NCBI GenBank assembly: GCA_019186945.1
Contig: JABAQJ010000008.1
Coordinates: forward strand, 230,668 to 294,667
Direction: 5' to 3'
DNA: 64,000 bases
DNA from: Gemmatimonadaceae bacterium
Lineage (GTDB): Bacteria > Gemmatimonadota > Gemmatimonadetes > Gemmatimonadales > Gemmatimonadaceae
This document shows, piece after piece, positions 10,501 to 19,700 of the stretch (within the stretch, counting starts at the first letter, position 1; every line of letters starts with the position of its first letter). The notes below the pieces were generated by a model. That model was not told where the DNA came from and did no database searches. It saw nothing but the letters and a program-made list of their open reading frames with translations. Position numbers and translations under genes: made by a program.

Positions 10501-10864
10501 AGATGTCCGACTTGTCGTCGGTGATGTTCGTCCAGCTTTGGCCTCCATTGGTCGTCTTCCACACGCCGCCGTTGACGGCGCCGAAGTAGAACACGAATGG
10601 CTTCGATGGGTCACCAGCCACCGCTACTGCCCGTCCACCACGCATCGGTCCCACGTTCCGCCAGCGAAGCGCTTTGAAGTTGGCGGACGTGGCCTTGGGG
10701 TCCGTGTAAAGCGACGCCGAGTACGGCGGATTCGCGGGTGACGCAGTCGATGCCGGCGCGGAGGTCCGGGTGCGCTGTGCCGATGCTGACGAAAGGGCTG
10801 CAGGCAGCAGCAGGATGGCCAGTGCGGCGGTTTGGCGGCGGCGAATTGTCAGGCTGGCGCGCAT
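7568..10864 (-). CDS. Secreted BNR/VPS10-type repeat glycosyl hydrolase-like protein
   Basis: A 1098-residue exported protein. The N-terminus is a signal peptide (basic RRRQ, hydrophobic run, then ASAQ). The body is a large beta-propeller made of BNR/Asp-box repeats, S/T-x-D-x-G-x-T-W. I count at least ten, for example TNGGQSW, TDGGSTW, TDGGRTW, IDGGDTW, DDAGDTW, IDGGKTF and RDGGAHW. This matches the sortilin/VPS10-like glycosyl hydrolase proteins common in Gemmatimonadota and Acidobacteriota, whose substrate is mostly unknown. The last 200 or so residues are helical and charged, with a C-x5-C pair. ATG 10862-10864 is chosen for the signal peptide; the frame extends upstream but without one. 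The downstream lipoprotein gene begins 17 bases after the stop, suggesting one transcript. Confidence 0.85.
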   Translation of the reverse strand: MRASLTIRRRQTAALAILLLPAALSSASAQRTRTSAPASTASPANPPYSASLYTDPKATSANFKALRWRNVGPMRGGRAVAVAGDPSKPFVFYFGAVNGGVWKTTNGGQSWTNITDDKSDISSVGAVAVAPSDPNVIYVGTGESQLREDLTFGTGMYRSTDGGSTWQHLGLEDAQQITDVVVDPRDPDRAFVSAIGHAFGPNAERGVFRTTDGGRTWKKVLFIDDSTGAQDLSMDPSNPRIVYAAMYRFQRTPWSMNAGGGRSGLWKTIDGGDTWKELSFNPGMPKLPLGKIGVDVSPANPRRIYASIEAPDSSGGIFRSDDAGDTWQRVNSDQTFHVRLWYYSTVTADPTDENTVYVMNLTVHRSIDGGKTFSRVRVPHGDTHILWIDPKDSRRMINGNDGGATISFDAGDTWSSIYNQPTAQFYHVTTDNQFPYRIYGAQQDNTAISVLSRSDDGGIGERDYYSTAGCENATVAVDPRNPSITYGGCYMGAFSRYDHSTRQERDISVTLRNFDGWAAKDVPERFQWTFPVLLSPHDPNTLYVTSQHVWRSRNEGASWERISPDLTVHDTSTLQRTGGIHGEMTGAEWYATIYAFAESPKRQGLLWAGSDDGLIHVSRDGGAHWENVTPRGYGKFTRTAHIDASPHDPAVAYVAANRYQQDDYKPYFWKTADYGKTWTPIATGIPVNAYARTLREDPVRRGLLFAGTELGVFVSFDDGSHFEPLQLNLPRVSVRDLKVHGNDLIAATHGRAFWVLDDISILRQLADSVTRKRVHLFQPATAVLWDGGRGQANAGENPPAGVYIDYFLKDTTSEKLTMTFLRPDGTTIRTFSSATDEKGDSTAVRTALDSLAARTRSTLKDSLAYEPADSIVRVRAGTNRFVWDLHYPNARRIANTVIDEGHLRGPWVVPGTYTVRLVAGRDTLSRSFDVIADPRVTTTTAELAQQFDVAMRTHDRLNEIAENVARIEDIQAQLDARVTQTKNEAYAERVSSAAKALRNRLEEVRAELYEVHCHVDQCTLDQQVKLYNWFITLNAQIQTGAYAPTKQHGDVYTDLKGKLDVQVRRLQQLEDTDLNAFNRLLDELKVPAVFVPIRKVAS

Positions 10865-11051
10865 GTGCGGATCCGGATGAAGGGCAGGGAGGTTGACACC
10901 CGTCTGCAGGGGGCCCGCGGGCAGGGACGAAAGTACGTCCAGGGCCCGAAGATCGACACCGCCAAGCGTGCCGGCTGCGACGGACTCTGCGTCGTCGGAG
11001 CCCAGCCGGCTCCGGCGCTGGCGGCTCCACCCCCTTGCCGACGGGAACTCC

Positions 11052-11654
11052 ATGCCTAAGCTCATGGGCACGTTCTCCTTCCCGGTCATGGCGGCGGTCA
11101 AGGCTTTCGATGTTTTCGTCAGTTACGCGACCGAGGACAAGCTCATCGCGGACTCGATCGTTGCCAAGCTCGAGGCAGCGATGATCCGCTGCTGGATCGC
11201 ACCACGGGATATCCCGCCTGGGGCGGACTGGCCGGCGGAGATCGTGACAGCGATCGAGCGAAGCCGCGGAATGGTCGTGGTGGTCAGTCGCAATTCGGTC
11301 GAGTCGAAACAGGTGCATCGCGAGGTTGGCAACGGCGTGAACGAGGGTCTGTTCGTGATCCCGTTCCGGATCGAGGACGTCGAGCTGTCGAAGAACCTGA
11401 AGTTCCACCTCCAGTCGCCCCACTGGCTGGATGCGATGACTCCGCCGTTGCACGCGCATCTGAGCAGGTTGGTCGACGCAGTACTCCGTTTCCTGGAGGC
11501 GTCGTTTCCGATCCCCCGTCCCACTCCGAAGATCCTCGAGTTCCCGACGCCGGCGCCTCCGGCTGTCACCGAGGTTCCGCCTGACGAGTGGGGCCGGAAG
11601 AAGGGGAGCAAGCCGCAATCCTGGTTCACCCGCCTGCTGGAGGAGAAGGAATGA
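11052..11654 (+). CDS. TIR-domain protein
   Basis: The 200-residue product has a bacterial TIR domain (TIR_2-like) at about residues 18-145. It shows FDVFVSYATED (box 1), CWIAPRDIPPGADW, then a MVVVVSRNSV strand. The glutamate of VHREV (E91) sits where NAD-cleaving TIR enzymes carry their catalytic residue. The tail from about 152 is proline-rich, then basic, with no transmembrane segment. Bacterial TIR proteins usually cleave NAD+ or make cyclic-ADP-ribose-type signals in anti-phage defence; activity here is inferred. The start at 11052 follows GGGA with six bases spacing; 11064 and 11088 are alternatives. The stop overlaps the next gene's ATG (ATGA), implying a two-gene unit divergent from the BNR gene. 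Confidence 0.85.
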   Translation: MPKLMGTFSFPVMAAVKAFDVFVSYATEDKLIADSIVAKLEAAMIRCWIAPRDIPPGADWPAEIVTAIERSRGMVVVVSRNSVESKQVHREVGNGVNEGLFVIPFRIEDVELSKNLKFHLQSPHWLDAMTPPLHAHLSRLVDAVLRFLEASFPIPRPTPKILEFPTPAPPAVTEVPPDEWGRKKGSKPQSWFTRLLEEKE

Positions 11655-12316
11655 GCGCCTTGGGGAGTGCAAGCGCCGCGCTGAACGACATGAAGCCCGC
11701 CGGCGGGCCTAACGACCAGCGCGTGACGATCGAGGGGTCGCTGCTCGATCGTGCAATGCAGAACGACGGCGAAGCGCTGACAACGCTCTTTCGCCAGTTC
11801 ATTCCTCCGACCGAGCGTATCGAGTTCGCCGAGTACCTTGGGACGGACGGACTGTTCGGGTTGGGGAACAAGAGCTTCGCCTGCCTCACGGAGCGGCGGC
11901 TTGCGTCGCTCCGCGTCGGCATCCTGGGTAAGGTCTGGTACCAGGACGGTTTCCTCGAGCACACCAACAGCGGCGTCATCCATCAGCCATCGCTGCTGGG
12001 ACTCTACGTCCTGATCGGATTCACGGTTCTTGCCTGGCTGTTTTTCGGCGCGGGACTGCTGGGTGCGGCCAGCGGAGGATTTGCCGAGTTGCTCAGTTTC
12101 ATCCTGCTGCTTGCCGTGCTGCCTCTGATGCTGTGGCTCGCGATCAAGCTGTTTTATGCGAGGGTGAAATGCGGGTTTGTCTGGTGGGTGCGTGAAGGCG
12201 TGGCGGTTTATACTTTCACCAACCGTTCGCGTATGCGGCGCGCCAACCACCTGTACCGGTTGTGCGTGGACATGCGCGATGAACGGATCCGTTCTCTGGG
12301 GAGATCGTCAGGCTGA
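11651..12316 (+). CDS. Two-TM membrane protein with PH-like region, partner of the TIR gene
   Basis: A 221-residue protein of unknown function. The cytoplasmic N-terminus (about residues 50-112) resembles a bacterial PH-like fold: a sequence of short strands around FACLTERRLASLRVG, close to the T-x-R-R-L strand typical of bPH domains. Two strongly hydrophobic segments follow at about 115-138 and 147-170. The tail is aromatic and basic (FVWWVREG, then arginine-rich). The start at 11651 overlaps the TIR stop by four bases, so translation of the two is linked. A membrane protein paired with a TIR enzyme recalls defence modules where an effector or sensor sits in the membrane. That role is inference, and the PH assignment is tentative. 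Confidence 0.7.
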   Translation: MSALGSASAALNDMKPAGGPNDQRVTIEGSLLDRAMQNDGEALTTLFRQFIPPTERIEFAEYLGTDGLFGLGNKSFACLTERRLASLRVGILGKVWYQDGFLEHTNSGVIHQPSLLGLYVLIGFTVLAWLFFGAGLLGAASGGFAELLSFILLLAVLPLMLWLAIKLFYARVKCGFVWWVREGVAVYTFTNRSRMRRANHLYRLCVDMRDERIRSLGRSSG

Positions 12317-12356
12317 CGACTTGGCCTCCTTCACTTCATTGCATCGGGGTGGTGTC

Positions 12357-13667
12357 ATGCTGATTCGCCTGATCCTTGCATCGTCGCTCGCGGCCCTGCC
12401 ACTGATGGCGCAGGGGGCCAACGCTCGAGATGCCGCCAAGGCATCGCGCCGTGTCGCGGTTCGCGCGGCGCACCTGATCGACCCCCGCGAGGGTCGCCGC
12501 ATCGATGACGCGGTTGTCCTCGTATCCGGCGACACGGTGGTTGCCGTGGGCTCGAAGCTCACCATCCCCGGCGGCTATCAGGTCATCGATCTGGGCTCAG
12601 CGACCATGCTCCCCGGTTTGATCGACGTGCATACGCACCTGACGAGCCAGCAGACCGACTATTACGAAGGTTTGTTCCGTCGATCGCCGATCGACGTAGC
12701 CATTACCGCGCACATGAACGCCAGGAAGACACTGGAGGCCGGTTTCACCAGTGTGCGGGATGTCGGCGCGCCGGAATACGTGGACGTGGCTCTCCGGAAC
12801 GCCATCGATCGCGGTGACATTCCCGGACCGCGGATGGTGGTGGCGTCGCTCAGCCTGTCCGCGACCGGGGGACACGGCGATCTGAACGGGTTCTCGCCGT
12901 ACCTCGCCGAACGGACGTTAGGCGGGACCGTCGACGGCATCGACGAGATCAGGAAGCGAATCCGCCAGAACGTGAAGTACGGCGCCGGCGTCATCAAGTT
13001 CGCGGCTGGCGCCGGCGTTCTGTCCGAAGAGGAATCCGTCGGAGCGCCGCAGTTCTCGCAGGAGGAGATGAACGCCCTTGTCGCCGAAGCGAAGATGTGG
13101 GACAAGAGGGTTGCCGCTCACGCGCACGGCGCGGACGCGATCCGGATGGCGATCAAGGCCGGCGTGTCCAGCGTAGAGCACGCCGGCCTGATCGACGAAG
13201 AGGGCGTACGGCTCGCGTTGCAGCACGGAACGTATCTCGTACCGGACATCCTCACCGACGAATGGATCCTCGCCCACGGAAAGGAGAACGGATTGCCCGA
13301 AAAGATCCTCGAGAAGGAACGAGTGCTTCGGGTGAACCAGAACGAGAACTGGGGTCGCGCCATCAAGGCCGGTGTGAAGTTCGCCTTCGGTACGGACGCA
13401 GGTGTGTATCCACACGGCGAAAACGCGAAGCAGTTCGCATACCTGAAGCAGTTGCCGCTGACGAGCATGCAGATGATCCAGATGGCGACCGTCAACGCCG
13501 CCGATCTGATGGGATGGAGCAGGAAGGTTGGCGACCTGTCTGCCGGAAAGTTCGCGGACATCATCGCCGTGCCCGGGGATCCGCTCGCGGACGTGACGCA
13601 ACTGGAGCGAGTGTCGTTCGTGATGAAGGGGGGTGAGGTGGTTCGTCGCGGCGGCGTCGCGCAATAA
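12357..13667 (+). CDS. Exported imidazolonepropionase-like amidohydrolase
   Basis: Metal-dependent hydrolase of the amidohydrolase superfamily, HutI/Xaa-Pro-dipeptidase-like branch, 436 residues. A signal peptide (LIRLILASSLAALPL, then AQG) is followed by the N-terminal beta-sandwich strand set. The metal motif is in LPGLIDVHTHL (H92, H94). Further landmarks are a lysine in VIKFAAG (K214), a HAHG motif, VEHAG, and the aspartate of FGTDAG (D347). The C-terminal GKFADIIAVPGDPL segment is typical. Characterised relatives hydrolyse dipeptides with C-terminal proline or arginine, or cyclic amides; the substrate here is open. A GGGGTGG ribosome site precedes ATG 12357. It lies 40 bases after the TIR/membrane pair on the same strand but looks functionally unrelated. 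Paralogues are at 47.2 and 56.8 kb. Confidence 0.88.
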   Translation: MLIRLILASSLAALPLMAQGANARDAAKASRRVAVRAAHLIDPREGRRIDDAVVLVSGDTVVAVGSKLTIPGGYQVIDLGSATMLPGLIDVHTHLTSQQTDYYEGLFRRSPIDVAITAHMNARKTLEAGFTSVRDVGAPEYVDVALRNAIDRGDIPGPRMVVASLSLSATGGHGDLNGFSPYLAERTLGGTVDGIDEIRKRIRQNVKYGAGVIKFAAGAGVLSEEESVGAPQFSQEEMNALVAEAKMWDKRVAAHAHGADAIRMAIKAGVSSVEHAGLIDEEGVRLALQHGTYLVPDILTDEWILAHGKENGLPEKILEKERVLRVNQNENWGRAIKAGVKFAFGTDAGVYPHGENAKQFAYLKQLPLTSMQMIQMATVNAADLMGWSRKVGDLSAGKFADIIAVPGDPLADVTQLERVSFVMKGGEVVRRGGVAQ

Positions 13668-13685
13668 GCCCTCCCGGCACGGTCG

Positions 13686-14342
13686 GTGAATCGGTTGACA
13701 GAAGCCGACGTGCGCGTGCTTGGCGCGCTGATCGAAAAGGAGATGACGACGCCGGACTACTATCCGCTGTCGCTCAACGCACTCACCGCGGCGTGCAACC
13801 AGGCGTCGAATCGCGATCCGGTCGTCAGCTACGATGAGGACACGGTGTCGCAGGCGCTGGATCGCCTGAGGCGGATGTCGCTCGCCAGGTCGATCAAGCG
13901 GGCGGACTCACGAGTGAGCAAGTTCAGCCATAACGCTGACGAGACCCTGAGCCTCTCAGCGTCCGAGAAGGCAATTCTCTGCACCCTGCTGCTGCGCGGA
14001 CCGCAGACCGTGGGAGAGTTGAAGGTGCGGGCCAGCCGGATGGCGCCGTTCGCGTCCACGCTGGAGGTGGAACAGGTGTTGGTTACACTGGGGAGGCGGG
14101 AAGGGGCGCCGCTGGTGGCACACCTGCCGCGGCGTCCGGGCCAGAAGGACGGACGGTACGCGCACCTCCTCGCTGGCGAGGTTGCTGCTGGCGGGGCGGT
14201 CGATCCGGAGGATTCGGTGGAGCAGCAAGCGGCAGCCGGCGACGGGCATCTCGCGACGCTGAAGGAACGCGTGGAGGAACTGGAGAAGTCGCTTGCAGAC
14301 CTGCGGTCGGAGTTCGCGGCTTTCAGGAGGCAGTTCGAGTAG
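13686..14342 (+). CDS. yceH: YceH family protein (DUF480/UPF0502)
   Basis: A 218-residue member of the YceH family of tandem winged-helix proteins, function not established. The first winged-helix half contains the family hallmark VLGALIEKE..TPDYYPLSLNAL, followed by CNQASNRDPV. The second half contains AILCTLLLRGPQTVGEL. The end has an EQ-rich stretch and a short coiled coil (residues about 190-215) seen in many members. Start is GTG 13686, 18 bases after the amidohydrolase stop; no strong ribosome site is visible, so coupling to the upstream gene is possible. Confidence 0.93.
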   Translation: MNRLTEADVRVLGALIEKEMTTPDYYPLSLNALTAACNQASNRDPVVSYDEDTVSQALDRLRRMSLARSIKRADSRVSKFSHNADETLSLSASEKAILCTLLLRGPQTVGELKVRASRMAPFASTLEVEQVLVTLGRREGAPLVAHLPRRPGQKDGRYAHLLAGEVAAGGAVDPEDSVEQQAAAGDGHLATLKERVEELEKSLADLRSEFAAFRRQFE

Positions 14343-14458
14343 CCGTCGCGCCGACCGGACGCCACGACAAGTCCCGCGCTCGCACGGATCCCCGTACGGT
14401 TCGAGGGTGGTAGCGGCGATCGAGTCCCTTAACCCACTCCATGATCGGCTCATATCGT

Positions 14459-14995
14459 ATGCGAACGACTGTCTTTGTCGGTACCAGCCTGGATGGCTTC
14501 ATCGCGCGCCCGGATGGCGCGCTCGACTTCCTCGATCGTCGGACGGGCGAAGCCGAGCCTCATGGATACGAGGAGTTCTTCGCGACTGTCGACGCACTGG
14601 TGATGGGACGCAACACCTTCGACACTGTAATGTCGTTCAACAGCTGGCCGTACGGGACCAAGCCCGTGTTCGTATTGAGCAACCGTCCACTCCCGGCGAT
14701 TCCTGATGGCGCGACCGTCGAGCGGCTCTCGGGTGCGCCGAGCGAGGTCGTGTCGCAGCTTTCGGCGCGTGGGTTCGGAAATCTATATGTCGACGGCGGT
14801 CACACGGTCCAGGCATTTCTTCAGGCCGGCCAGATCGATCGCTTGATCGTGACGCGCGTACCGGTACTCATAGGATCGGGCATTCCGCTGTTCGGTGCGG
14901 TTCGGAAGGACGTTCCGCTCGACCACATCGCGACGAAGGTTTATCGCACGGGTTTGGTGCAGAGCGAGTATGCAGTGGTGAAGGAGACGGGCTAA
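14459..14995 (+). CDS. Dihydrofolate reductase-like protein (RibD C-terminal domain family)
   Basis: A 178-residue NAD(P)H-dependent reductase of the DHFR/RibD_C fold. The N-terminus FVGTSLDGFIA is the family's first strand-loop. ALVMGRNTFDTV supplies the G-R-x-T cofactor loop, and LYVDGGHTVQAFL is the second dinucleotide-binding segment. It ends with VLIGSGIPLFG, diagnostic for this branch. Members of this group (YyaP/YwjB-like) have mostly unknown substrates and are not the housekeeping FolA. ATG 14459 is preferred because the homology begins immediately after it; ATG 14441 is an in-frame alternative. It stands alone, with the kinase gene convergent 67 bases downstream. Confidence 0.85.
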   Translation: MRTTVFVGTSLDGFIARPDGALDFLDRRTGEAEPHGYEEFFATVDALVMGRNTFDTVMSFNSWPYGTKPVFVLSNRPLPAIPDGATVERLSGAPSEVVSQLSARGFGNLYVDGGHTVQAFLQAGQIDRLIVTRVPVLIGSGIPLFGAVRKDVPLDHIATKVYRTGLVQSEYAVVKETG

Positions 14996-15062
14996 CTGCG
15001 AAGGTCGCGGTTTGCTGGGCCGCGGCGTGGTGAAGGAACGATATTCCTGGCGCCTTGGCGCG

Positions 15063-16520
15063 CTACCGGGTCACGCCCGTCCCCTGCGACGCAGGCTCGA
15101 CCACGAGCGTGTCAAGGGTTGCAGCGATCCGGGAGCCTAACGTGAGTACAGTCGAATCGGGTGCCGACGTCAGTACGGAAGTGGGGCCGAATGTGCGCAG
15201 CAGGTTGCCGTTCCGGGCATCAGTGAGTTCGAGGATCAATTCGATCCGACTGCCGTTACGGAAATACCCGCCCGAGAGCACGTAGGCGGCTTGCGTCTCG
15301 ATGGCTACGTCGCGCAGACTCGCGCCGGCGACCGCCTGGCGTTGCACCTGTTGCCGCCTCGCCAGCCAGCGTCGACTGGTGACGACACGCAGTCCCGGCA
15401 CCTGCGCCAGGCGCGTGGCGAGGATGTCTCCGGCGACGTCTCCCCATCGCGCGAAAGCGGAATCCGCCGTTTCGTTGTCCAGGTCAGCCACGACCACGCG
15501 GCGTGCGTCGAGCGTGCGGAGTACTGCGCTGTTCCGGCGGACCGACAGGACGGTACCTAACGCGATGCCGACCACCAGGATGGCCACGCCGGCGGCAGCG
15601 GCCCTCCGGCTGGCGATCGCGGGCGTCGAGGCCCGGAATGCGCTGACCAGAGCGTCGCGGAACTCGGTCGCGGAGGCCGGGCGTTCGTCGGGAGCTGGGC
15701 GCAAGGCGGAGAGTACGACGGCCTCGACCCGCGAGGGCACGTGCACCCCGTGCTCGCTCATCGGGCGCGGTGGGCCGCCGAACCGGGCGGCAAGGGTCTC
15801 CGACACGGTCCGACCGCGGAACGGCGCCACACCGGTGAGCATCTCGTAACACACAGCGCCTAACGAAAACACATCCGACCGCGCGTCGACGCCATTGCCA
15901 TCGGTCATCTGCTCCGGGCTGACGTAGAGCGGTGTCCCTACAAAGGAGCCGGCGGCAGTCAACCGCTCGTCGGCCGGGACCGTCGTCGCGGATACGACGT
16001 CCGCCAGCGAGGCACTCTCTCCGTCCCGCATCGCCAGGCCGAAATCGGCGACCACGGCGTGCTCGTACTCGACAAGGATGTTCTCCGGCTTGATGTCCCG
16101 GTGGACAATGCCCTGCGAGTGCGCATAGGCGAGAGCGTCCGCGATCTCGCTCGCCAGGCCGACGACGCGCCGCGTCGTCAACGGCCCCGATTGAAGCAGC
16201 TGACGCAGTGTCTGGCCGCTCGCCAACGGCATGATCGCGAAAATCGACCCGTCAGTTGCCACGCCGGCGTCGAACAGTGGCAGGATGTGCGGATGACTCA
16301 GCCGCGCCACGACCGCGACCTCTCGCTGGAAACGCTGGAGTGCCGCCGACGTGGCCCGCGAAGAGTCGATGACCTTCACCGCCACGTCCCGTTCGAGCCG
16401 AGCGTCGTGCGCCCGGTAGACCGTGGCCGTGCCGCCCTGGCCGATGACACGCGTGACCTCGAGTCCCTTGTCGGCCAGCGCACGCGCGACATCGGGGTTG
16501 GGCAAGTCAGCCGCAATCAC
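15063..16520 (-). CDS. PknB-type Ser/Thr protein kinase with one TM and an extracytoplasmic domain
   Basis: About 485 residues from the GTG at 16518-16520. The kinase domain (about residues 22-290) is complete: glycine loop IGQGGTATVY, VAVKVID (K49), GIVHRDIKPEN (D142), VADFGLA, GTPLYVSPEQM, and a DVFSLGAVCYEMLTG helix. An activation-loop stretch rich in Ser/Thr follows DFG. One transmembrane helix lies at about 308-327. The outer part (about 335-485) looks like the FlgO/TolB-N-like domain found after kinases and regulators in Gemmatimonadota (VVVADLDNETAD at its start, then VLSGGYFRNGSRIELILEL). It may sense an envelope signal, which is inference. An ATG at 16605-16607 would add 29 residues without kinase homology. 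No cognate substrate is adjacent; the divergent neighbour is a secreted glycosidase-like protein. Confidence 0.87.
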   Translation of the reverse strand: MIAADLPNPDVARALADKGLEVTRVIGQGGTATVYRAHDARLERDVAVKVIDSSRATSAALQRFQREVAVVARLSHPHILPLFDAGVATDGSIFAIMPLASGQTLRQLLQSGPLTTRRVVGLASEIADALAYAHSQGIVHRDIKPENILVEYEHAVVADFGLAMRDGESASLADVVSATTVPADERLTAAGSFVGTPLYVSPEQMTDGNGVDARSDVFSLGAVCYEMLTGVAPFRGRTVSETLAARFGGPPRPMSEHGVHVPSRVEAVVLSALRPAPDERPASATEFRDALVSAFRASTPAIASRRAAAAGVAILVVGIALGTVLSVRRNSAVLRTLDARRVVVADLDNETADSAFARWGDVAGDILATRLAQVPGLRVVTSRRWLARRQQVQRQAVAGASLRDVAIETQAAYVLSGGYFRNGSRIELILELTDARNGNLLRTFGPTSVLTSAPDSTVLTLGSRIAATLDTLVVEPASQGTGVTR

Positions 16521-16733
16521 CAGTCGACGGTGGGAGCGGCGACCTCGGCCGATCCGGTGCGTCGGCTGCGGAAGTCGAAGGGAAGGCCAGACGTCTCGAT
16601 CATGCACACGTTGGAATGGCGCTGCGCATGAAATGTGAAGGCTGTGGCAGGGAGACGACAGACGGGCTCGCTCTTGTCACGCCGGCGACATCTTCTTAGT
16701 CTCGCAGCCACAGGCACCCGCTCCCCAACCCTC

Positions 16734-19700
16734 ATGCCGACACGAGCCCCGTCCGTGGTGCACCGACGCCTGACGATCAGCCTGGTCCTGCTGGTCGGGC
16801 TCCTCGATCCCGATGCGGGGCGCGCGCAGCAGGCGGGAACGCTGCCGTTCGCCAGACGCGTTGCCACCAGGGATCGGTGGAATCCGGACTCGTTAGGTAA
16901 CCATCGCTTTCTCCTCCACGTGGACGTCGGTGCCGATGCCATGGTGGCGCGCGTCCCCTGGCGACGCAGGGATCGGAATCCGGAGCAGGTCGCCGCCATT
17001 CTCGTCGATGCGCGCACGCACCAGCGCGTGCGCAATGTCGCTCGTATGGACATCTCGAGGGACGAAGGGTGGTTCGTGTTCCAGCCGGCGTCCGTTCCGG
17101 CGGACTACTATCTCTACTACCTGCCTTACGAGGGTACTGTCCGATCGAACTATCCGAAGATCGCGTACCGGACCGTGGATGACGCGCCGGACAGACAATG
17201 GCTGAACCGGAACGCGCTCACGCAGGTGAACGCGAGATGGAACCGCTGGAGACAGTTGCCGCACGCCAGCGTGGTGGCGTACGAGGCGATCGACAGCATC
17301 AGTCGGTTTACCGACATGGAGTTCATCGCGTCACGCACGGAAGTGTCGGCCCTGATGGCGAAGTATCCGTGGGCGGAGTACCTGGCCTTCGTCGAGGACC
17401 GCGCGAATTCGATCCGGATGACAGACGCGATCCCGGCACGATGGGCGTCGGCAGGCGCTTTCCGCGCCTTCCGCGGCAGGGCGGCGCGAGGCGAGTACTA
17501 CACGTTCCAGATCGGCGTCGCCGCCACCCGCAAGCGTCTGGACGGCCTCGCCGTCAGCTTCACACCCTTGTCGCATCGAACGGCCGACACGAGTCTCCCG
17601 GCGTCGGCAATCGCCAGCTTCAATACGGCGGGGATCGATTGGTCCGGACGCTCCTTCACCCGGACGCTTAGCGTGCCGCGCGGGAAGATCCAGCCACTCT
17701 GGTTCGGCGTGCAGATTCCGATCGGCGCGCTCCCCGGCGATTACCAGACGGACGCCACGATCGTAGCCGACGGCGTACGACCACAACGAGTGCGCATCGT
17801 GATCGATGTGTCGCCGGACACGATCGGCAATCGCGGCGACGACAACCCGTACCGCATGACGCGCCTGCGCTGGCTCGACTCGCAGTTGGCGGCCGACGAC
17901 AGTGTCGTGGCGCCGTTCACGCCAATGACCGTTGCGGGCGCGACGGTAGGCGTTCTCGGACGGACGCTGTCATTCGGCGACGATGGCCTCCCGACGTCGA
18001 TCAAGAGCCACTTCGCCCCGGATGTCACGCGCCTGACGAGTTCGTCGCGCGAGATCCTTGCGGGGCCGATTCACCTGCAAGTACGGACGACAACGACGTT
18101 GCCGGAGTGGAGCGGCGAGCGAGCGCGCATAACACGGCAGGCCCCCGGAGCGGTCGAGTGGATTGCCGATCGCCGAGCAGGGCCGCTAACGATGCGTCTT
18201 CGCGCGAGAATGGAGTTCGACGGGACGACGGAGTTCGAGAACACCTTGCTGGCGACCGATTCGGTGCGGCTCTCGGATGTACGCCTCGAGATCCCGATGG
18301 CGGCTGATGCCGCGAAATACATGATGGGGCTTGGCGAAAGAGGAGGGCGCCGGCCGCAGGAAGTGCACTGGGTCTGGGACGTGGAGAAGAAGAACCAGGA
18401 CGCAGCATGGCTCGGCGATGTCAACGCCGGGCTCCAGTTCACGCTCAAGGACGAACACTACGTCCGACCGCTCAACACGAATTTCTACGTCTCGAAACCC
18501 CTCGTCCTACCCACGTCCTGGGCGAACGGCGGCCTTGGCGGATGCGAGATCGCCGCCGCTCCCGACACGTCGGGTGATCGGCAGACAGTCCTGGTGTCGT
18601 GCTTCTCCGGCGCGCGCACGATGCGAAAAGGCGATTCGCTTCGGTTCGACTTCCGGCTGATGATCTCGCCGTTCAAGCCGCTGGACACGCAGGGCCAATG
18701 GCGGACGCGCTACTTCCACGCCTTCGTGCCCGTCGACTCGGTGGCTCTGCGCGGTGCGAACACGATCAATGTGCACCACGCGAATCGCGTGAATCCATGG
18801 ATCAACTATCCGTTCCTCGAGCCGGCGGCGATGAAGGCCTACATCGACTCGGCACACGAGAAACGCATGCAGGTGAAGATCTACTACACAGTGCGCGAAC
18901 TCACCAATCACGCACCGGAGATCTTCGCGCTACGATCGCTGGGCGATGAAGTGCTGTCCTACGGTCCCGGAGGCGGGTATTCCTGGCTGCAGGAGCACCT
19001 CGGCGACGACTATATCGCCGCCTGGCATGTTCCCGAGAACAAGGATGCGGCGATCGTCAACAGCGGCGTGTCACGCTGGCACAACTACTACGTGGAGGGT
19101 CTGAGCTGGCTCGTCAGGAACGTGGGCATCGACGGTCTGTACATCGATGACGTCGCGTTCGATCGCACGACCATGAAACGCGTCCGCAAGGTCCTGGATC
19201 GCGGCAACCCGCGCGCCCTGATCGACCTGCATTCGGCGAACCAGTACAACCCTCGTGACGGCTATGCGTCGAGTGCGAACCTGTACCTTGAGCACTTCCC
19301 GTTCCTGAACCGACTCTGGTTCGGCGAGTACTTCGACTACGACTCGAAACCGGAATACTGGCTGGTAGAGCTCTCGGGAATCCCGTTTGGCCTGATGGGT
19401 GAGATGCTGGAGAAGGGAGGGAACCCGTGGCGCGGCATGACCTTCGGAATGACGAATCGCCTGCCTTGGTCTGGCGATCCATCGCCGCTCTGGCGCGCAT
19501 GGGACGACTTCGGCATGGACCAGAGTCGAATGATCGGATGGTGGTCGCCCGACGCACCGGTGAAGACCGGGAACAGCGACGTTCTCGCCACCACCTACCA
19601 GCGGGACGGAAAGGCGATGATCGCGATGGCAAGCTGGGCGTCTGACGCCGTGAACGTACAGCTGCAAATCGACTGGAACGCCCTGCGCATCGATCCTGCC

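Noticed and set aside
11052..11058. GCCTAAG inside the TIR gene start as another copy of the octamer
   Set aside because: It differs at the first motif base (G-C-C-T-A-A-G), so it was not counted.
15001..15062. Possible hairpin between the reductase and kinase genes
   Set aside because: Only five to six paired bases with a long loop; too weak to call a terminator.
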